In this document: one piece after another, positions 53,122-62,623 of the stretch
Layout of the letters: every line of letters starts with the position of its first letter
Numbering within the stretch: the first letter of the stretch is position 1
NCBI GenBank assembly: GCA_013215285.1
Contig: JABSRD010000001.1
Coordinates: 242,571-306,570 of the forward strand
DNA length: 64,000 nt
Direction: 5' to 3'
Source of the DNA: Candidatus Nitrosopumilus sp.
GTDB taxonomy: Archaea > Thermoproteota > Nitrososphaeria > Nitrososphaerales > Nitrosopumilaceae
Notes under the pieces: generated by a model
What the model saw: only the letters and a program-made list of their open reading frames with translations
The model's database searches: none
Told to the model about the DNA's origin: nothing
Made by a program: the position numbers and the translations under genes

Positions 53122-54051
53122 ATGAACGAGTTCTACCAAAAAGATATCCTTTCAATTAAGGATCTTCCTAAAGAACAACTTGAAAAAATCTTTACCTTCA
53201 CTGACAAAATTATGCAATTAGACCCTTCTGATAGAAGAGAGATTTGTAAAGGGAAGACATTAGGATACTTATTTTATGAGCCAAGTACTAGAACGCGTCT
53301 CAGTTTTGATGCAGCAATGGCATCTATTGGTGGAAACTCATTGGGAATTTCTGATATTTCATCTTCATCAACTCAAAAAGGAGAAAGTCTTGCAGACACT
53401 GTAAAAATAATGTCCATTTACTCTGATGTTCTTGTTTTACGACACACTATGGATGGTTCAAGCAGATTTGCAGCTGAAGTTTCAGAAAAACCTGTAATCA
53501 ATGCTGGTAGTGGTACAGAAGAACATCCTACACAAGCAATTCAAGATTTGTTTACGATTAAAAAAGAAAAGAAAAAGATTGATGGTCTAAAGATTGGTAT
53601 TGTAGGTGATCTAAAGTATGGTCGAACTGTTTATTCTTTATTGCATGGACTTGGAAATTATGATGTTGATGTTCGTTTAATTTCTCCAGAATCTCTTAGA
53701 ATAAGATCTGATTCTACTTATGAAATCAAAAAGAAATTGAATTTTACTGAATCTACAAACCTCGATGATCATATTGACGAACTTGATGTTCTTTATGTAA
53801 CAAGAATTCAAAAAGAGAGATTTCCTGATGAAGAAGAATATCTTAAAGTCAAAGGAAGTTATGTTGTAGGATTGGATTTACTAAAACAAATGAAAGATGA
53901 TTGCATAATTTTACATCCTCTTCCACGAATTGATGAAATTTCACCTGATATTGATAATACAAAAAATGCCAAATATTTTGAGCAAGCAGAATATGGAAAA
54001 CATACACGTGCAGCTCTATTAGGTTTAATACTAAATGAGAATGAATTTTAA
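53122..54051 (+). CDS. pyrB: Aspartate carbamoyltransferase catalytic subunit
   Basis: A 309-aa enzyme that joins carbamoyl phosphate and aspartate, the first committed step of pyrimidine synthesis. The carbamoyl-phosphate loop is FYEPSTRTRLSF, followed by SSTQKGESLADT, HPTQAIQDLFTI and a late HPLPRIDEIS. The length is normal. It starts at ATG 53122. With pyrI and pyrH (37.5 kb) it forms part of the pyrimidine pathway in this window. Confidence 0.96.
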   Translation: MNEFYQKDILSIKDLPKEQLEKIFTFTDKIMQLDPSDRREICKGKTLGYLFYEPSTRTRLSFDAAMASIGGNSLGISDISSSSTQKGESLADTVKIMSIYSDVLVLRHTMDGSSRFAAEVSEKPVINAGSGTEEHPTQAIQDLFTIKKEKKKIDGLKIGIVGDLKYGRTVYSLLHGLGNYDVDVRLISPESLRIRSDSTYEIKKKLNFTESTNLDDHIDELDVLYVTRIQKERFPDEEEYLKVKGSYVVGLDLLKQMKDDCIILHPLPRIDEISPDIDNTKNAKYFEQAEYGKHTRAALLGLILNENEF

Positions 54052-54103
54052 TTTTTTAGAATATACGTATCCAATATATCTAAAGACATTCCAACATGAT
54101 TAG

Positions 54104-54814
54104 TTGTCTGAAACAAAAATTATTCCAATATTTCCTTTAGATTTAGTTTTATTTCCTAGACAAGAACTTCCACTTAGAATTTTTGAGCCTCGTTACAAGC
54201 AATTAGTTGATGATTGTATGTTGGGTAATGGACAGTTTGGTGTATGTTTGCTTGATGAAAATAATTCTGTAAATGGATGGAATTCACCTAAATTAGTAGG
54301 AACAATTGCCAAAATCACAAAGTGCACAGATGTTGAACTTGATGGATTACAACTAAACATTGAGACTATCGGCCGAAATTCATTTAAAATTAAAAAAATT
54401 ATTTCACCTCTAATTCCTCAACCTACAAATTATGATCCTCTTTCAGTTGAGGGACATCAAGAAATATCTGAAATGCATGAGAAAGTTGGCACTGGGGAGA
54501 AAATGTACATTCAAGCTGAAATTGAAATGATTCCTGAAATTGATGAGAATATTTCACTAGAACAGTGGCAAAAATTAGTTGAATTATGGAAACAAAAAAC
54601 TGTTACACAAGCATTACCACAAGTTGTTGAACCACATGCATTAGATCATGTTTTAGAACAATACTATCTTACTACTGAAACGCCCACAATTGATTACATC
54701 TATTCATTATCTGCACTTGGTGCAAAAGATCCAAATGAATTACAACCAATTTTAGAGACAAGAAACATGACTGATTTAATTCATAAAGTCGAAGAATTGC
54801 TGACAGTAAAATAA
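54104..54814 (+). CDS. LON substrate-binding domain protein
   Basis: A stand-alone LON N-terminal domain of 236 aa without the ATPase or protease parts. The family start IFPLDLVLFPRQELPLRIFE is followed by RYKQLVDDC and a helical C-terminal bundle from about residue 140. Such proteins may recognise substrates or bind other partners; in mammals cereblon carries the same domain. It starts at TTG 54104, 26 bases after an AATATATC box, and is 9 bases upstream of the PEFG surface protein. Confidence 0.85.
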   Translation: MSETKIIPIFPLDLVLFPRQELPLRIFEPRYKQLVDDCMLGNGQFGVCLLDENNSVNGWNSPKLVGTIAKITKCTDVELDGLQLNIETIGRNSFKIKKIISPLIPQPTNYDPLSVEGHQEISEMHEKVGTGEKMYIQAEIEMIPEIDENISLEQWQKLVELWKQKTVTQALPQVVEPHALDHVLEQYYLTTETPTIDYIYSLSALGAKDPNELQPILETRNMTDLIHKVEELLTVK

Positions 54815-54823
54815 CCCTTTATT

Positions 54824-56197
54824 ATGATGAAAATGTTGTCTCTTACAAAATTTGGAATATTTGCAATAATTGTCTGCTTATTGTTTTCAGCCAGTAGTGT
54901 TTATGGACATGGTTTTGGAATTGACAAAATTTCTTCAGTAGATGTCCAAGGCAAAGAACTTTCAATTTTAGTTGAGATGCCAATGTATTTTGAAAATGAT
55001 CAAGAACAAATTACAATTACTGTAATTGACAAGCAAGAAAAAGAAAATGCAAAAAATGTTACACTTCTAATTGGTTTGTTTCATGAAAATGAAATGATTT
55101 TTAGAAACTATTTCTTTGCAGAAAATGGAATATTATCAATCAAAGTAATACCAACTAAAGATGGTACAGTTACTATTCATGGTGAACAAGATTCTTTGCT
55201 TGGAGCATGGCATGGAACTGAATCAAATCCAATAGAAATTACAGGGCCGTTGTTTAATTCAAGTGGATTATACAATTTTGAGATTGAAGTAAGAACCATT
55301 GATGAACCAACTAACATCATAGAGGGGTCTGGTACCTATTATGCTGATTTGAGTATTGCTGAAATTATTTCTTATCCTCAAGAAGACTCAGAAAACAATA
55401 CTGTAGAATTTCGTTTAAAGTCATATTTTGATAAAATTTCCAATTTAGAGTATGATGTTGAGGCTAAACAAGTAACATTTGAGATGCCATTTGACTGGAG
55501 TGAAAAACAAATGTCTCACGTGTCTGTAGTTCATGTAGAAGTCCATTTTCCAAAAGATTTTGCTGAATTTTTAGCTCCTAGTTATTTGGGTTATGCAAAT
55601 GGAATTGAATTATTCAAATCTTCAGTAACTATTGATGATTATACTGAAGAAGATGAGAGAATAGTTCATTTTGTTTTGTTAAAAGATCATTTAAGATTTT
55701 TGAAAAATGAAATGAAAAAATTAGATGAACCACTACCAGATAACATTGCATTTACTTTACTCACTGGTGATAAAATTGAATTACCTTTAATTGCATATAC
55801 AAAAAGTGAGGATTTTAAATTAAATCTTGCATGGGATCCTTTAATGATAGAACCAGGAGCTAGTACAATGTTCATTTTTACTATACGAGATGGAATGACT
55901 GATGCACCCCTAAGAAATTCTGATTATACCTTTGTAATTATTCAAAATGGAAAAGAAATTCATCGTACATCTGGAGTAGCGCTAATTGGTGGTCATTTTG
56001 AAAAATTCACATTTGCAGAAGATCAAACAGGTCCTACGATAATAAAATTTGAAAATATTAGAAACACTGGACAAGAAACTGAGTTTGGTATTGCTGTGGC
56101 GCCAGAATTTGGAACTATTGCATCTCTAATTTTAATAATTTCAATAATTAGTATAATTTTTGTTACTAGGAAAAATTCATTTAGATTTAATATCTAA
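54824..56197 (+). CDS. Secreted PEFG-CTERM surface protein (457 aa)
   Basis: A signal peptide (ending SSVYGHG, about residues 1-27) precedes about 400 residues of beta-rich extracellular sequence with several sequons. The C-terminal sorting signal has PEFG at about 427-430, a hydrophobic helix and a basic tail (RKNSFRFNI). The first domain (residues about 30-180) contains repeated ITVIDKQ/VTIHGEQ-like strands; the family is unknown. It is directly downstream of the LON-domain gene. Its last 4 bases overlap the convergent regulator gene. Confidence 0.78.
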   Translation: MMKMLSLTKFGIFAIIVCLLFSASSVYGHGFGIDKISSVDVQGKELSILVEMPMYFENDQEQITITVIDKQEKENAKNVTLLIGLFHENEMIFRNYFFAENGILSIKVIPTKDGTVTIHGEQDSLLGAWHGTESNPIEITGPLFNSSGLYNFEIEVRTIDEPTNIIEGSGTYYADLSIAEIISYPQEDSENNTVEFRLKSYFDKISNLEYDVEAKQVTFEMPFDWSEKQMSHVSVVHVEVHFPKDFAEFLAPSYLGYANGIELFKSSVTIDDYTEEDERIVHFVLLKDHLRFLKNEMKKLDEPLPDNIAFTLLTGDKIELPLIAYTKSEDFKLNLAWDPLMIEPGASTMFIFTIRDGMTDAPLRNSDYTFVIIQNGKEIHRTSGVALIGGHFEKFTFAEDQTGPTIIKFENIRNTGQETEFGIAVAPEFGTIASLILIISIISIIFVTRKNSFRFNI

Positions 56198-56577
56198 AGT
56201 GCAACAAGTCTTACAGTATCCATATTCTTGTTTATCTGAAAATTTTTTGTCATTGTAGAAACTTTTTCTGCATCACCATTCATTACAAAAAGCTCCATAC
56301 ATTTTTCTTTCTCAATTTTACTATGAAGATGTGTTAAAATTAGATCCTCAAAGTTATGAGTAATTCCTGAAACAACATGATCAAATTCATCATTATGAAC
56401 CACCAAAAGAATAGCATGAATATTCCCAGACAAATCACTTTTTTGTTTTTCTTCTGAAACAAATGATCTAATTCCTGCTCTTATTGCTTCAGATCTACCT
56501 GAAAATCCCATGGATGATTGTAGCTTGTCTAGTTCTGAGAGGATTTCATCATTCAATGAGATTGAAACTATTGGCAT
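56194..56577 (-). CDS. NikR-like metal-responsive transcription regulator
   Basis: A ribbon-helix-helix DNA-binding domain (residues 1-45: VSISLNDEILSELDKLQ and FSGRSEAIRAGIRSF) is followed by an ACT-type metal domain. Candidate ligands are H74, H83, H85 and C93. In E. coli NikR the H-x-H to Cys spacing is 5 residues between; here 7, so the site differs. The operon it faces is a ZnuABC-like importer, hence Zn, Ni or Mn could be sensed. It is divergent from that operon. Confidence 0.85.
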   Translation of the reverse strand: MPIVSISLNDEILSELDKLQSSMGFSGRSEAIRAGIRSFVSEEKQKSDLSGNIHAILLVVHNDEFDHVVSGITHNFEDLILTHLHSKIEKEKCMELFVMNGDAEKVSTMTKNFQINKNMDTVRLVAL

Positions 56578-56581
56578 ATGC

Positions 56582-56627
56582 CTAATGTTATTAATTATCT
56601 TATAAGTTTAGCAACTAATGTTATTAA
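56582..56627. repeat. 13-bp direct repeat, candidate operator of the NikR-like regulator
   Basis: CTAATGTTATTAA occurs exactly at 56582-56594 and 56615-56627, i.e. 33 bases between starts (about three helical turns). It lies in the 78-base divergent region between the regulator (start 56577) and znuA (start 56656 or 56668). The nearby palindrome AATAATTATT (56645-56654) adds to the symmetry. NikR-type tetramers bind two half-sites set apart, so the layout is suitable. Confidence 0.5.
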
Positions 56628-56655
56628 GATTTTATAGATTTATTAATAATTATTA

Positions 56656-57573
56656 TTGATTTTCAACGTGAATATACAAATTAAGATTGCAATTATTGCA
56701 ATAATAATAGTAATTCCGCTAAGCATTTTTGCTGTTTATGAAACTAATTCTAATCCACAGTTTACAATTATTGATAATTCAAAACTACAAGTTGTTTCAT
56801 CATTTTACACAATTAATGAATTTGCCCAAAATGTGGGACAAGAAAAAATTGATGTAACTTTACTTGTTCCGATTGGAGTTGAACCTCATGATTGGGAACC
56901 AACAATTAAAGATGTACTCATAATACAAAATTCTGATCTTATTGTCATTAATGGAATAGGTTTTGAAAATTGGGTTGATAAATTAGATGAGAATGATTAC
57001 AGAGGAATAATTGTTAACACAGGTGATGAAATTTTAATTAAAAATTCTGATGAAGAATATGTTAATGATTCTAGAGATCCACATATTTGGCTAAATCCTG
57101 TTTTTGCAAAGATACAAGTACAAACTATTGCAACTAGTTTTTCTAATTTAGATCCTGAGAATCAACAATATTATCAATTAAACGCAGTAAAATACATTGA
57201 ACAATTAGATTTACTTGATTCAAAAATTCGAAATGAATTATCTGATTGTAATTCTGATTTTATAGCTTTTCATGATGCATTTTCATATTTTGCGGATGAA
57301 TATGATCTAAATCAACATACAATTCTTTCGTCAAATGATCCACATGGAGAAGCCACGGCAAAAACATTAGAAAACGTAATTTCTTTAGCGAGGGAATTAA
57401 ACATTAAAGTAATTTTTGCTGAAGAAAATGTAGATACTAGAACATCTCAGATAATTGCAAATGAAATAGGTGGCAAAGTTTTAGTTTTATCACCATTAGA
57501 AGTTGGTTCTGATGGAACTTATATTTCTAAAATGACTGAAAATCTTTCTAATCTTAAGGAGGCGTTATGTTGA
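56656..57573 (+). CDS. znuA: Metal ABC transporter substrate-binding protein, ZnuA-like
   Basis: A cluster A-I metal-binding lipoprotein-like protein of 305 aa. An N-terminal anchor or signal (about residues 8-28) is followed by two lobes with the ligands H78 (VEPHDWEP), H143 (RDPHIWLNP), H206 (FHDAFSYF) and D260 (NVDTR). Three His plus Asp fits Zn or Mn; the His-rich loop of classic ZnuA is absent. There is no lipobox Cys. The start is TTG 56656 or GTG 56668; the second gives a shorter N-terminus. Confidence 0.87.
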   Translation: MIFNVNIQIKIAIIAIIIVIPLSIFAVYETNSNPQFTIIDNSKLQVVSSFYTINEFAQNVGQEKIDVTLLVPIGVEPHDWEPTIKDVLIIQNSDLIVINGIGFENWVDKLDENDYRGIIVNTGDEILIKNSDEEYVNDSRDPHIWLNPVFAKIQVQTIATSFSNLDPENQQYYQLNAVKYIEQLDLLDSKIRNELSDCNSDFIAFHDAFSYFADEYDLNQHTILSSNDPHGEATAKTLENVISLARELNIKVIFAEENVDTRTSQIIANEIGGKVLVLSPLEVGSDGTYISKMTENLSNLKEALC

Positions 57574-58289
57574 GCATAGTTGAAATTAAAAATCTCACGG
57601 TTCAATACCCTGATGTTAAAGCACTTGACGATGTGAGTTTTGTGGTTAACCAAGGTGATTTTCTAGGCATAATAGGCCCTAATGGTGCAGGAAAATCTAC
57701 TCTTTTTGATTCAATGTTGGGCCTTAACACAAAATACAAAGGTGAAATCAAATTTTTTGGTAAAGATATTAGAAAATCAAAAAATTATCTAAAAGAGATT
57801 GGATATGTGCCACAAAAACCGATCTTTGAAAAAAATTTCCCAGTTACAGTTAACGATGTTGTAAAGATGGGATTAAGAAATAAATCTGATGAAAATAAAA
57901 TTGATAAAATTTTACAACAATTATGGATACATGAATTAAGTGATAGAAGAATTGGTGAATTATCTGGAGGACAACAACAACGAGTTTTTATCGCAAAAGC
58001 TTTGGTGAATAATCCAAAAATTTTGATTCTTGATGAACCAGTTACAGGAATTGATCAACAAAGTATTGAATTGTTTTATAGTATATTACGTGAATTAAAT
58101 TCCACTCAAAAAATTACTATAATTTGGTCTTCTCATGATTTAGATGCAGTAAATAAACTAGCAAATCATGTAGCCTGTCTTAATAGAACATTATTTTTTC
58201 ATGGCAAATCTGAAAAATTCTTTTCTGATGATGATCTGATTAAACAATATTCTGAAGCCTCTATGCAGGAACATATGCATCATCATTAA
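57567..58289 (+). CDS. znuC: Metal ABC transporter ATPase, ZnuC-like
   Basis: A 240-aa ATPase of the metal-importer class. It has Walker A GPNGAGKST, Q-loop VPQKPIFEKNFPVTV, signature LSGGQQQRVFIAKAL, Walker B ILDEPVTGID and switch His in SSHD. It starts at ATG 57567 with a strong AAGGAGG (57556-57562) four bases upstream and overlaps the znuA stop. The C-terminus ends MQEHMHHH, a small His cluster that may bind metal. Confidence 0.93.
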   Translation: MLSIVEIKNLTVQYPDVKALDDVSFVVNQGDFLGIIGPNGAGKSTLFDSMLGLNTKYKGEIKFFGKDIRKSKNYLKEIGYVPQKPIFEKNFPVTVNDVVKMGLRNKSDENKIDKILQQLWIHELSDRRIGELSGGQQQRVFIAKALVNNPKILILDEPVTGIDQQSIELFYSILRELNSTQKITIIWSSHDLDAVNKLANHVACLNRTLFFHGKSEKFFSDDDLIKQYSEASMQEHMHHH

Positions 58290-58291
58290 TC

Positions 58292-59110
58292 ATGTCTCTA
58301 GAAATTCTAACTTACAGTTTTATGCATAGAGCATTAATTTCTGGAGTTGCAATAGCTATTCTTTGTTCAGTTGTTGGATTATTCTTAGTTTTAAGACGTT
58401 ATTCATTATTTGGTGATGCAATTGCACATTCATCATTTGGTGGAATTGCATTAGGTTTGTTAGCTGGTGTCTATCCTTTGTGGACAGCATATGGAGTTTC
58501 AATAGTTAGTGCGCTAATCATTACTAAAGTCAAAGACAAATACAACATATCTGGTGATGCATCTATTGCTGTACTTTTATCATCGGGAATAGCAATTGGG
58601 CTTGTAATTATTGGATTGTCTGGAGGTTTTACGATTGATATCTTTAGTTTTCTTTTTGGAAGTATTCTTCTTGTTAGTGTAAATGATACTGTTCTAATTT
58701 TAGCATTAACTGGAATTATTCTAATTGTAATTTTATTGCTGTATAGACAAATTCTCTATTCAACATTTAATGAAGAGCAGGCTAAAGTGAGTGGAATTCC
58801 TGTAGAAAAAATAAATTATTTGATTGTGTTTATGGCAGGAATAACTGTAGTTACATCAATTCAACTAGTTGGTGTTTTGTTAATTTCTGCTCTATTAGTG
58901 ATTCCTAATGTTACTGCAATTATGTATGGTAAAGGTTTCAAATTAACTGCGATAATTTCAATGAGTTTTTCTATATTTTCTGTAGTTGCAGGTATTCTAA
59001 TTTCTTACATCTTTGATATTACTCCTGCTGGAACTATTGTTTTACTATCAATTGGATTGCTTGCAGGAACTATGGGAATAAAATCAGCTGGATTGCTATC
59101 TAAGAATTAA
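58292..59110 (+). CDS. znuB: Metal ABC transporter permease, ZnuB-like
   Basis: A 272-aa permease with about eight helices. The family region LFGDAIAHSSFGGIALGLL and FLFGSILLVSVNDT are present. GMKIAGLLLISALLVIPN-like order is seen as VGVLLISALLVIPN. It starts 3 bases after znuC. The last 11 bases overlap the end of the convergent CopC-CopD-propeller gene. With znuA and znuC it forms a full importer. Confidence 0.93.
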   Translation: MSLEILTYSFMHRALISGVAIAILCSVVGLFLVLRRYSLFGDAIAHSSFGGIALGLLAGVYPLWTAYGVSIVSALIITKVKDKYNISGDASIAVLLSSGIAIGLVIIGLSGGFTIDIFSFLFGSILLVSVNDTVLILALTGIILIVILLLYRQILYSTFNEEQAKVSGIPVEKINYLIVFMAGITVVTSIQLVGVLLISALLVIPNVTAIMYGKGFKLTAIISMSFSIFSVVAGILISYIFDITPAGTIVLLSIGLLAGTMGIKSAGLLSKN

Positions 59111-61880
59111 TCATAGAATTCAATCTTTTTTTATCTTGTATGCTTTTTACAAAAAATAATGATGTTGCAATAATTCCTAATGCAATTAATGGTGATGCAA
59201 TTTCTGTATATTTTAATTCAAAATTATTTGTTGTTTGTATTTGTGATGCAATTACAGGAATTTCTGTAATTTTTACTGTTCCAATCTTATTTGCTTGTTG
59301 TTCAACAAACCATACATTATTGTTTCCATCTGATGTCATGAATTGTACAAATGATGTTTCAGTTGGAATTGAAATTTCAATCAAGTTGTTATTATCTGGA
59401 TCATAAACTCCAATGTTATCTATTGTATGTTCTGCAAACCAAATATTTCCATATCTATCAAATGTCATTCCAAATGGTAATGCATCTTTATCTGGAACTA
59501 CAATTTGTTCAAATGTTTCCAAAACTGGGTTGAATTTAGTTATAGACAAGCCTGTATGTTCTGCAATCCAGAGATTTCCATCATCATCAAAAATCAAAGC
59601 TTCTGGAGATTGAAGTGGAGAATCACTAGAAAATTGAGTTATTTGATTATTTTCAGGATCAATGAATCCAATTTCACCTGTACCCGATGTTGAGTACCAT
59701 ATCTCTCCATCTTTGTTTATGGTTAATGCAAATGGAAATGATTCTGTTTTTAGCTTGATTTCTTCAAATGTATCTAATTCTGGTAAATATTTTAGAATTC
59801 TATCTTTGTTAATGATAGTTATCCAAATGTTTCCATCAAAATCTGCTTGAATCGATATTGGAGTATTATCTAAAATTACTGGATCTAGTTTTGGAATTGT
59901 TTTTGTTGTAATTTCATTATTTGCAGGATCAATGAATCCAATTTGATTTCTAGGAGTGTCTGTAAACCAAATTCTTCCTTTGTTATCTTGTGTTAGGAAC
60001 ATTGTAGTTAGCCCATCAAATGAATATGATGAAAATTCTTGTGTTTCAAGTGAAAATTGCCATAATCGAGGAGATGATGCATCACTAATCCAAATGGAAT
60101 CTTTTCCATCATATAATGGAAAAAGAGGTTTTGCGTCTTTTGGTAATTCATATTCAATAATTTGAGTTTGAATGTTTGCGAGTCTTGGTTTTACAAGTAA
60201 TTTTATTATTTTTGATTCATTAGCGTTTTCTGTTCTTTGAGCTTCGATTTCTATTTGCCATTCTCCTGAAAATCCAAACGTTAACTCTCCTTGAAATTCT
60301 GCTGGATTATTTTCACCTTGAAAATTATTAACCATTTGAATCTCAATTGGCGAAATATTTTTTGATGGATTTGATATCTTTACTTTGATTTTATCAGAAT
60401 CATAAAATGGTTTATTATCAAAATCACTTACTTTAACTAGAATTGTATTTACTCCACTTGAAAATGGTGAAATTTCAATATTGAATTTAGCATTTTCAGT
60501 AAATTCTATTGTTTTAAAACCATAAATGATTTCTTGTGCACCAACTTTTTGTATTTCTCCTGCAGGTAAAGTCCCATTTGTTAGTAATGCAACTACTCCC
60601 AACAATATGATTCCTAATACTACATCAACTTTGAGTGATCTTTTTAGCTTTTTATGAATAGAAATTTTTCCAGATAAAATATTTTTTTCAGCATTTTTTT
60701 GTAATCTAAATTGGATTAATCCTCCAAATCCAATCAGTATTGAAGCAATTGCAATTTTTAAAATAATTAATTGACCATAAGTTGATTCAGTAATTAATCC
60801 AACATCACTTTCTAAAAACCACAATAATGTTGGTCCTGTGATAATTACAACACCTACTGCAATGATAAATGCTATTGAGAATCTTGGAATTAATACTAGA
60901 CTCATCTTTTCTCGTTTTGATTCTTTTAATTGTGAAAATGTTGGTAATAATACAAACACAAAATAGAATATTCCACCTATCCAAATTGCTGAAACTAAAT
61001 TATGTATGTAATCTAATACCAGCGCTGGAGTTTCCCCACTTGCTGCACCGTGTCCAATTAAGCTTGAAGTTCCAATTAATATGAGCATACCTACAAGCAT
61101 TAGAATCTGATTTTTCTTTGTCAGAATTTTTTTTCTATTTAATCCAAACCAAATTCCTAATAACACTACTGTAATACCCATTCTAACTAACCATGTGGTG
61201 CCAAAATTCGTTTGAATTGCATCTATTGGTGAAGCTTCTAATCTGATAGTTTGAACTACAATCATCAAAATGTTTGAGACAAAAATTAATCCAAGTCCAA
61301 TTCCTGTTATTGACATAAATTTTTCACGATGAATAGATTCTATTTCATCTAATTCTTCTTTGATTATCTGTTTGTTTTGTGTTCCCCATATGATTAGAGA
61401 TGCAATAATAGCTCCCAAAACTATTGTTTGACCTACAAGCCCTGGAAATCTAGAACCTGCTTCAGGTAAAAAAATTAATTCTGATGGTCCTTCTTGTTCT
61501 AATAATGAAGGATCTACTACAACATTACCAACTGTAAACAAAAATGCATCTGGCACCAAATGTCCATCTATTTTTGATAAAACTTTAGTTGAAACTGTGT
61601 ATACTCCATCATCCAATGGTGGAGTTGTAACAATAAGGGATTCTTCTCCTTCAAAGTAACTTGTATCCTTGTTGTCAATTTGATTTCCATTATTGTCCAG
61701 AACTTTGAGTTGGCTAAAATTAATTTCAACTGGTTCTGAAAAATAAACAATTATTTCTGTAACTCCAGTTGGTGAATTTGAAGTTAAACTAGGAATAGTT
61801 TCTTCTGTAAATGGATGTGCTGCTGCAAATGGAATGGATAATGATGAAAAAATTAGTAAAATTATCAGAAACTTTTTCAT
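59100..61880 (-). CDS. CopC-CopD-beta-propeller fusion protein (926 aa)
   Basis: Domain order: signal peptide (about residues 1-21, ending AAA); a CopC domain whose mature N-terminus would be the His of HPFTEET; a CopD membrane domain of about eight helices (about 145-445); a beta-sandwich (about 455-560); a six-blade Vgb/NHL-like propeller (about 570-890, with repeated G-x-IWF and IGFIDPENN); and a C-terminal helix. In CopC the Asp-Gly-His motif SKIDGHLVPDAF completes a Cu(II) brace. It probably binds and imports copper for the many cuproenzymes of ammonia oxidisers. Confidence 0.88.
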   Translation of the reverse strand: MKKFLIILLIFSSLSIPFAAAHPFTEETIPSLTSNSPTGVTEIIVYFSEPVEINFSQLKVLDNNGNQIDNKDTSYFEGEESLIVTTPPLDDGVYTVSTKVLSKIDGHLVPDAFLFTVGNVVVDPSLLEQEGPSELIFLPEAGSRFPGLVGQTIVLGAIIASLIIWGTQNKQIIKEELDEIESIHREKFMSITGIGLGLIFVSNILMIVVQTIRLEASPIDAIQTNFGTTWLVRMGITVVLLGIWFGLNRKKILTKKNQILMLVGMLILIGTSSLIGHGAASGETPALVLDYIHNLVSAIWIGGIFYFVFVLLPTFSQLKESKREKMSLVLIPRFSIAFIIAVGVVIITGPTLLWFLESDVGLITESTYGQLIILKIAIASILIGFGGLIQFRLQKNAEKNILSGKISIHKKLKRSLKVDVVLGIILLGVVALLTNGTLPAGEIQKVGAQEIIYGFKTIEFTENAKFNIEISPFSSGVNTILVKVSDFDNKPFYDSDKIKVKISNPSKNISPIEIQMVNNFQGENNPAEFQGELTFGFSGEWQIEIEAQRTENANESKIIKLLVKPRLANIQTQIIEYELPKDAKPLFPLYDGKDSIWISDASSPRLWQFSLETQEFSSYSFDGLTTMFLTQDNKGRIWFTDTPRNQIGFIDPANNEITTKTIPKLDPVILDNTPISIQADFDGNIWITIINKDRILKYLPELDTFEEIKLKTESFPFALTINKDGEIWYSTSGTGEIGFIDPENNQITQFSSDSPLQSPEALIFDDDGNLWIAEHTGLSITKFNPVLETFEQIVVPDKDALPFGMTFDRYGNIWFAEHTIDNIGVYDPDNNNLIEISIPTETSFVQFMTSDGNNNVWFVEQQANKIGTVKITEIPVIASQIQTTNNFELKYTEIASPLIALGIIATSLFFVKSIQDKKRLNSMINS

Positions 61881-61982
61881 TTGATCTTCAGATTATTAAT
61901 GATAATTTAAACAGTTTTTCATATGTTCAAAATTTGTATCAACTCACGTAAAGATAATAATGTCTAATGTCTGCTGGTAGTC

Positions 61983-62612
61983 GTGAAGATTATACTTTTT
62001 GCTTTTATTGTGTTAATATTTTCAATGGGAATGATTTCTCCCTCTTTTGCACACACTAGTGTAGATGTTGGATCATACAAAATTGAAGTTGGTTGGAAAA
62101 TTGAACCTCCAGTTGTAGGAATTAGAAATGATATTACCTTAAAAATTACAGAATCTGGAGATTCTGAAGGAACATACAAAGGAGTTACTAGTGTATTCAA
62201 AAATTTAGAGGCTACCGTTATGTATGGTGGTGCTACGAAAAAAATTGATATTAATTCTGATCCTAGACCAGGATATTATTTTTCACCTATAATCCCAACT
62301 AAAACTGGTAGTTACATCATGGATTTGAAAGGAGAAATCAGTGGAACTCTTGTTGATGTACAAATTCCAATTGAGGATGTAGAAAGTACATCTGTCTTGA
62401 ATTTTCCTCCTAAAAGCAGTGAAGGGCCTGCAGATCTTACTGCTCTAAAAAATGCAATTTCATCTTTACAACAAGATGTTTCAAAACTAAAATCTGGTGA
62501 AACTTCTGTATCATCTAATGATGGTTCATCTTATGACTTTGCAATATTTGGATTATCAATTGCAGCAGCAGCTATAGTATTGGCAATAATTGCTTTAGTA
62601 AAAAGAAAATAA
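61983..62612 (+). CDS. Tail-anchored secreted protein beside the copper fusion (209 aa)
   Basis: A signal peptide (ending SPSFAHT; mature start at or near His) is followed by a beta-sandwich of about 120 residues, a short coiled coil (LTALKNAISSLQQDVSKLKSG) and a C-terminal helix ending VKRK. The His at the predicted cleavage point and the layout recall CopC-like or YcnI-type copper proteins. It is divergent from the CopC-CopD fusion, which also matures at His. It starts at GTG 61983. Copper binding is inferred. Confidence 0.7.
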   Translation: MKIILFAFIVLIFSMGMISPSFAHTSVDVGSYKIEVGWKIEPPVVGIRNDITLKITESGDSEGTYKGVTSVFKNLEATVMYGGATKKIDINSDPRPGYYFSPIIPTKTGSYIMDLKGEISGTLVDVQIPIEDVESTSVLNFPPKSSEGPADLTALKNAISSLQQDVSKLKSGETSVSSNDGSSYDFAIFGLSIAAAAIVLAIIALVKRK

Positions 62613-62623
62613 AAAAGAGATTC

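Noticed and set aside
59140..60165. Several plus-strand frames of 60-88 codons inside the CopC-CopD-propeller gene
   Set aside because: All are antisense to a well supported gene; periodic propeller codons cause long open antisense frames.
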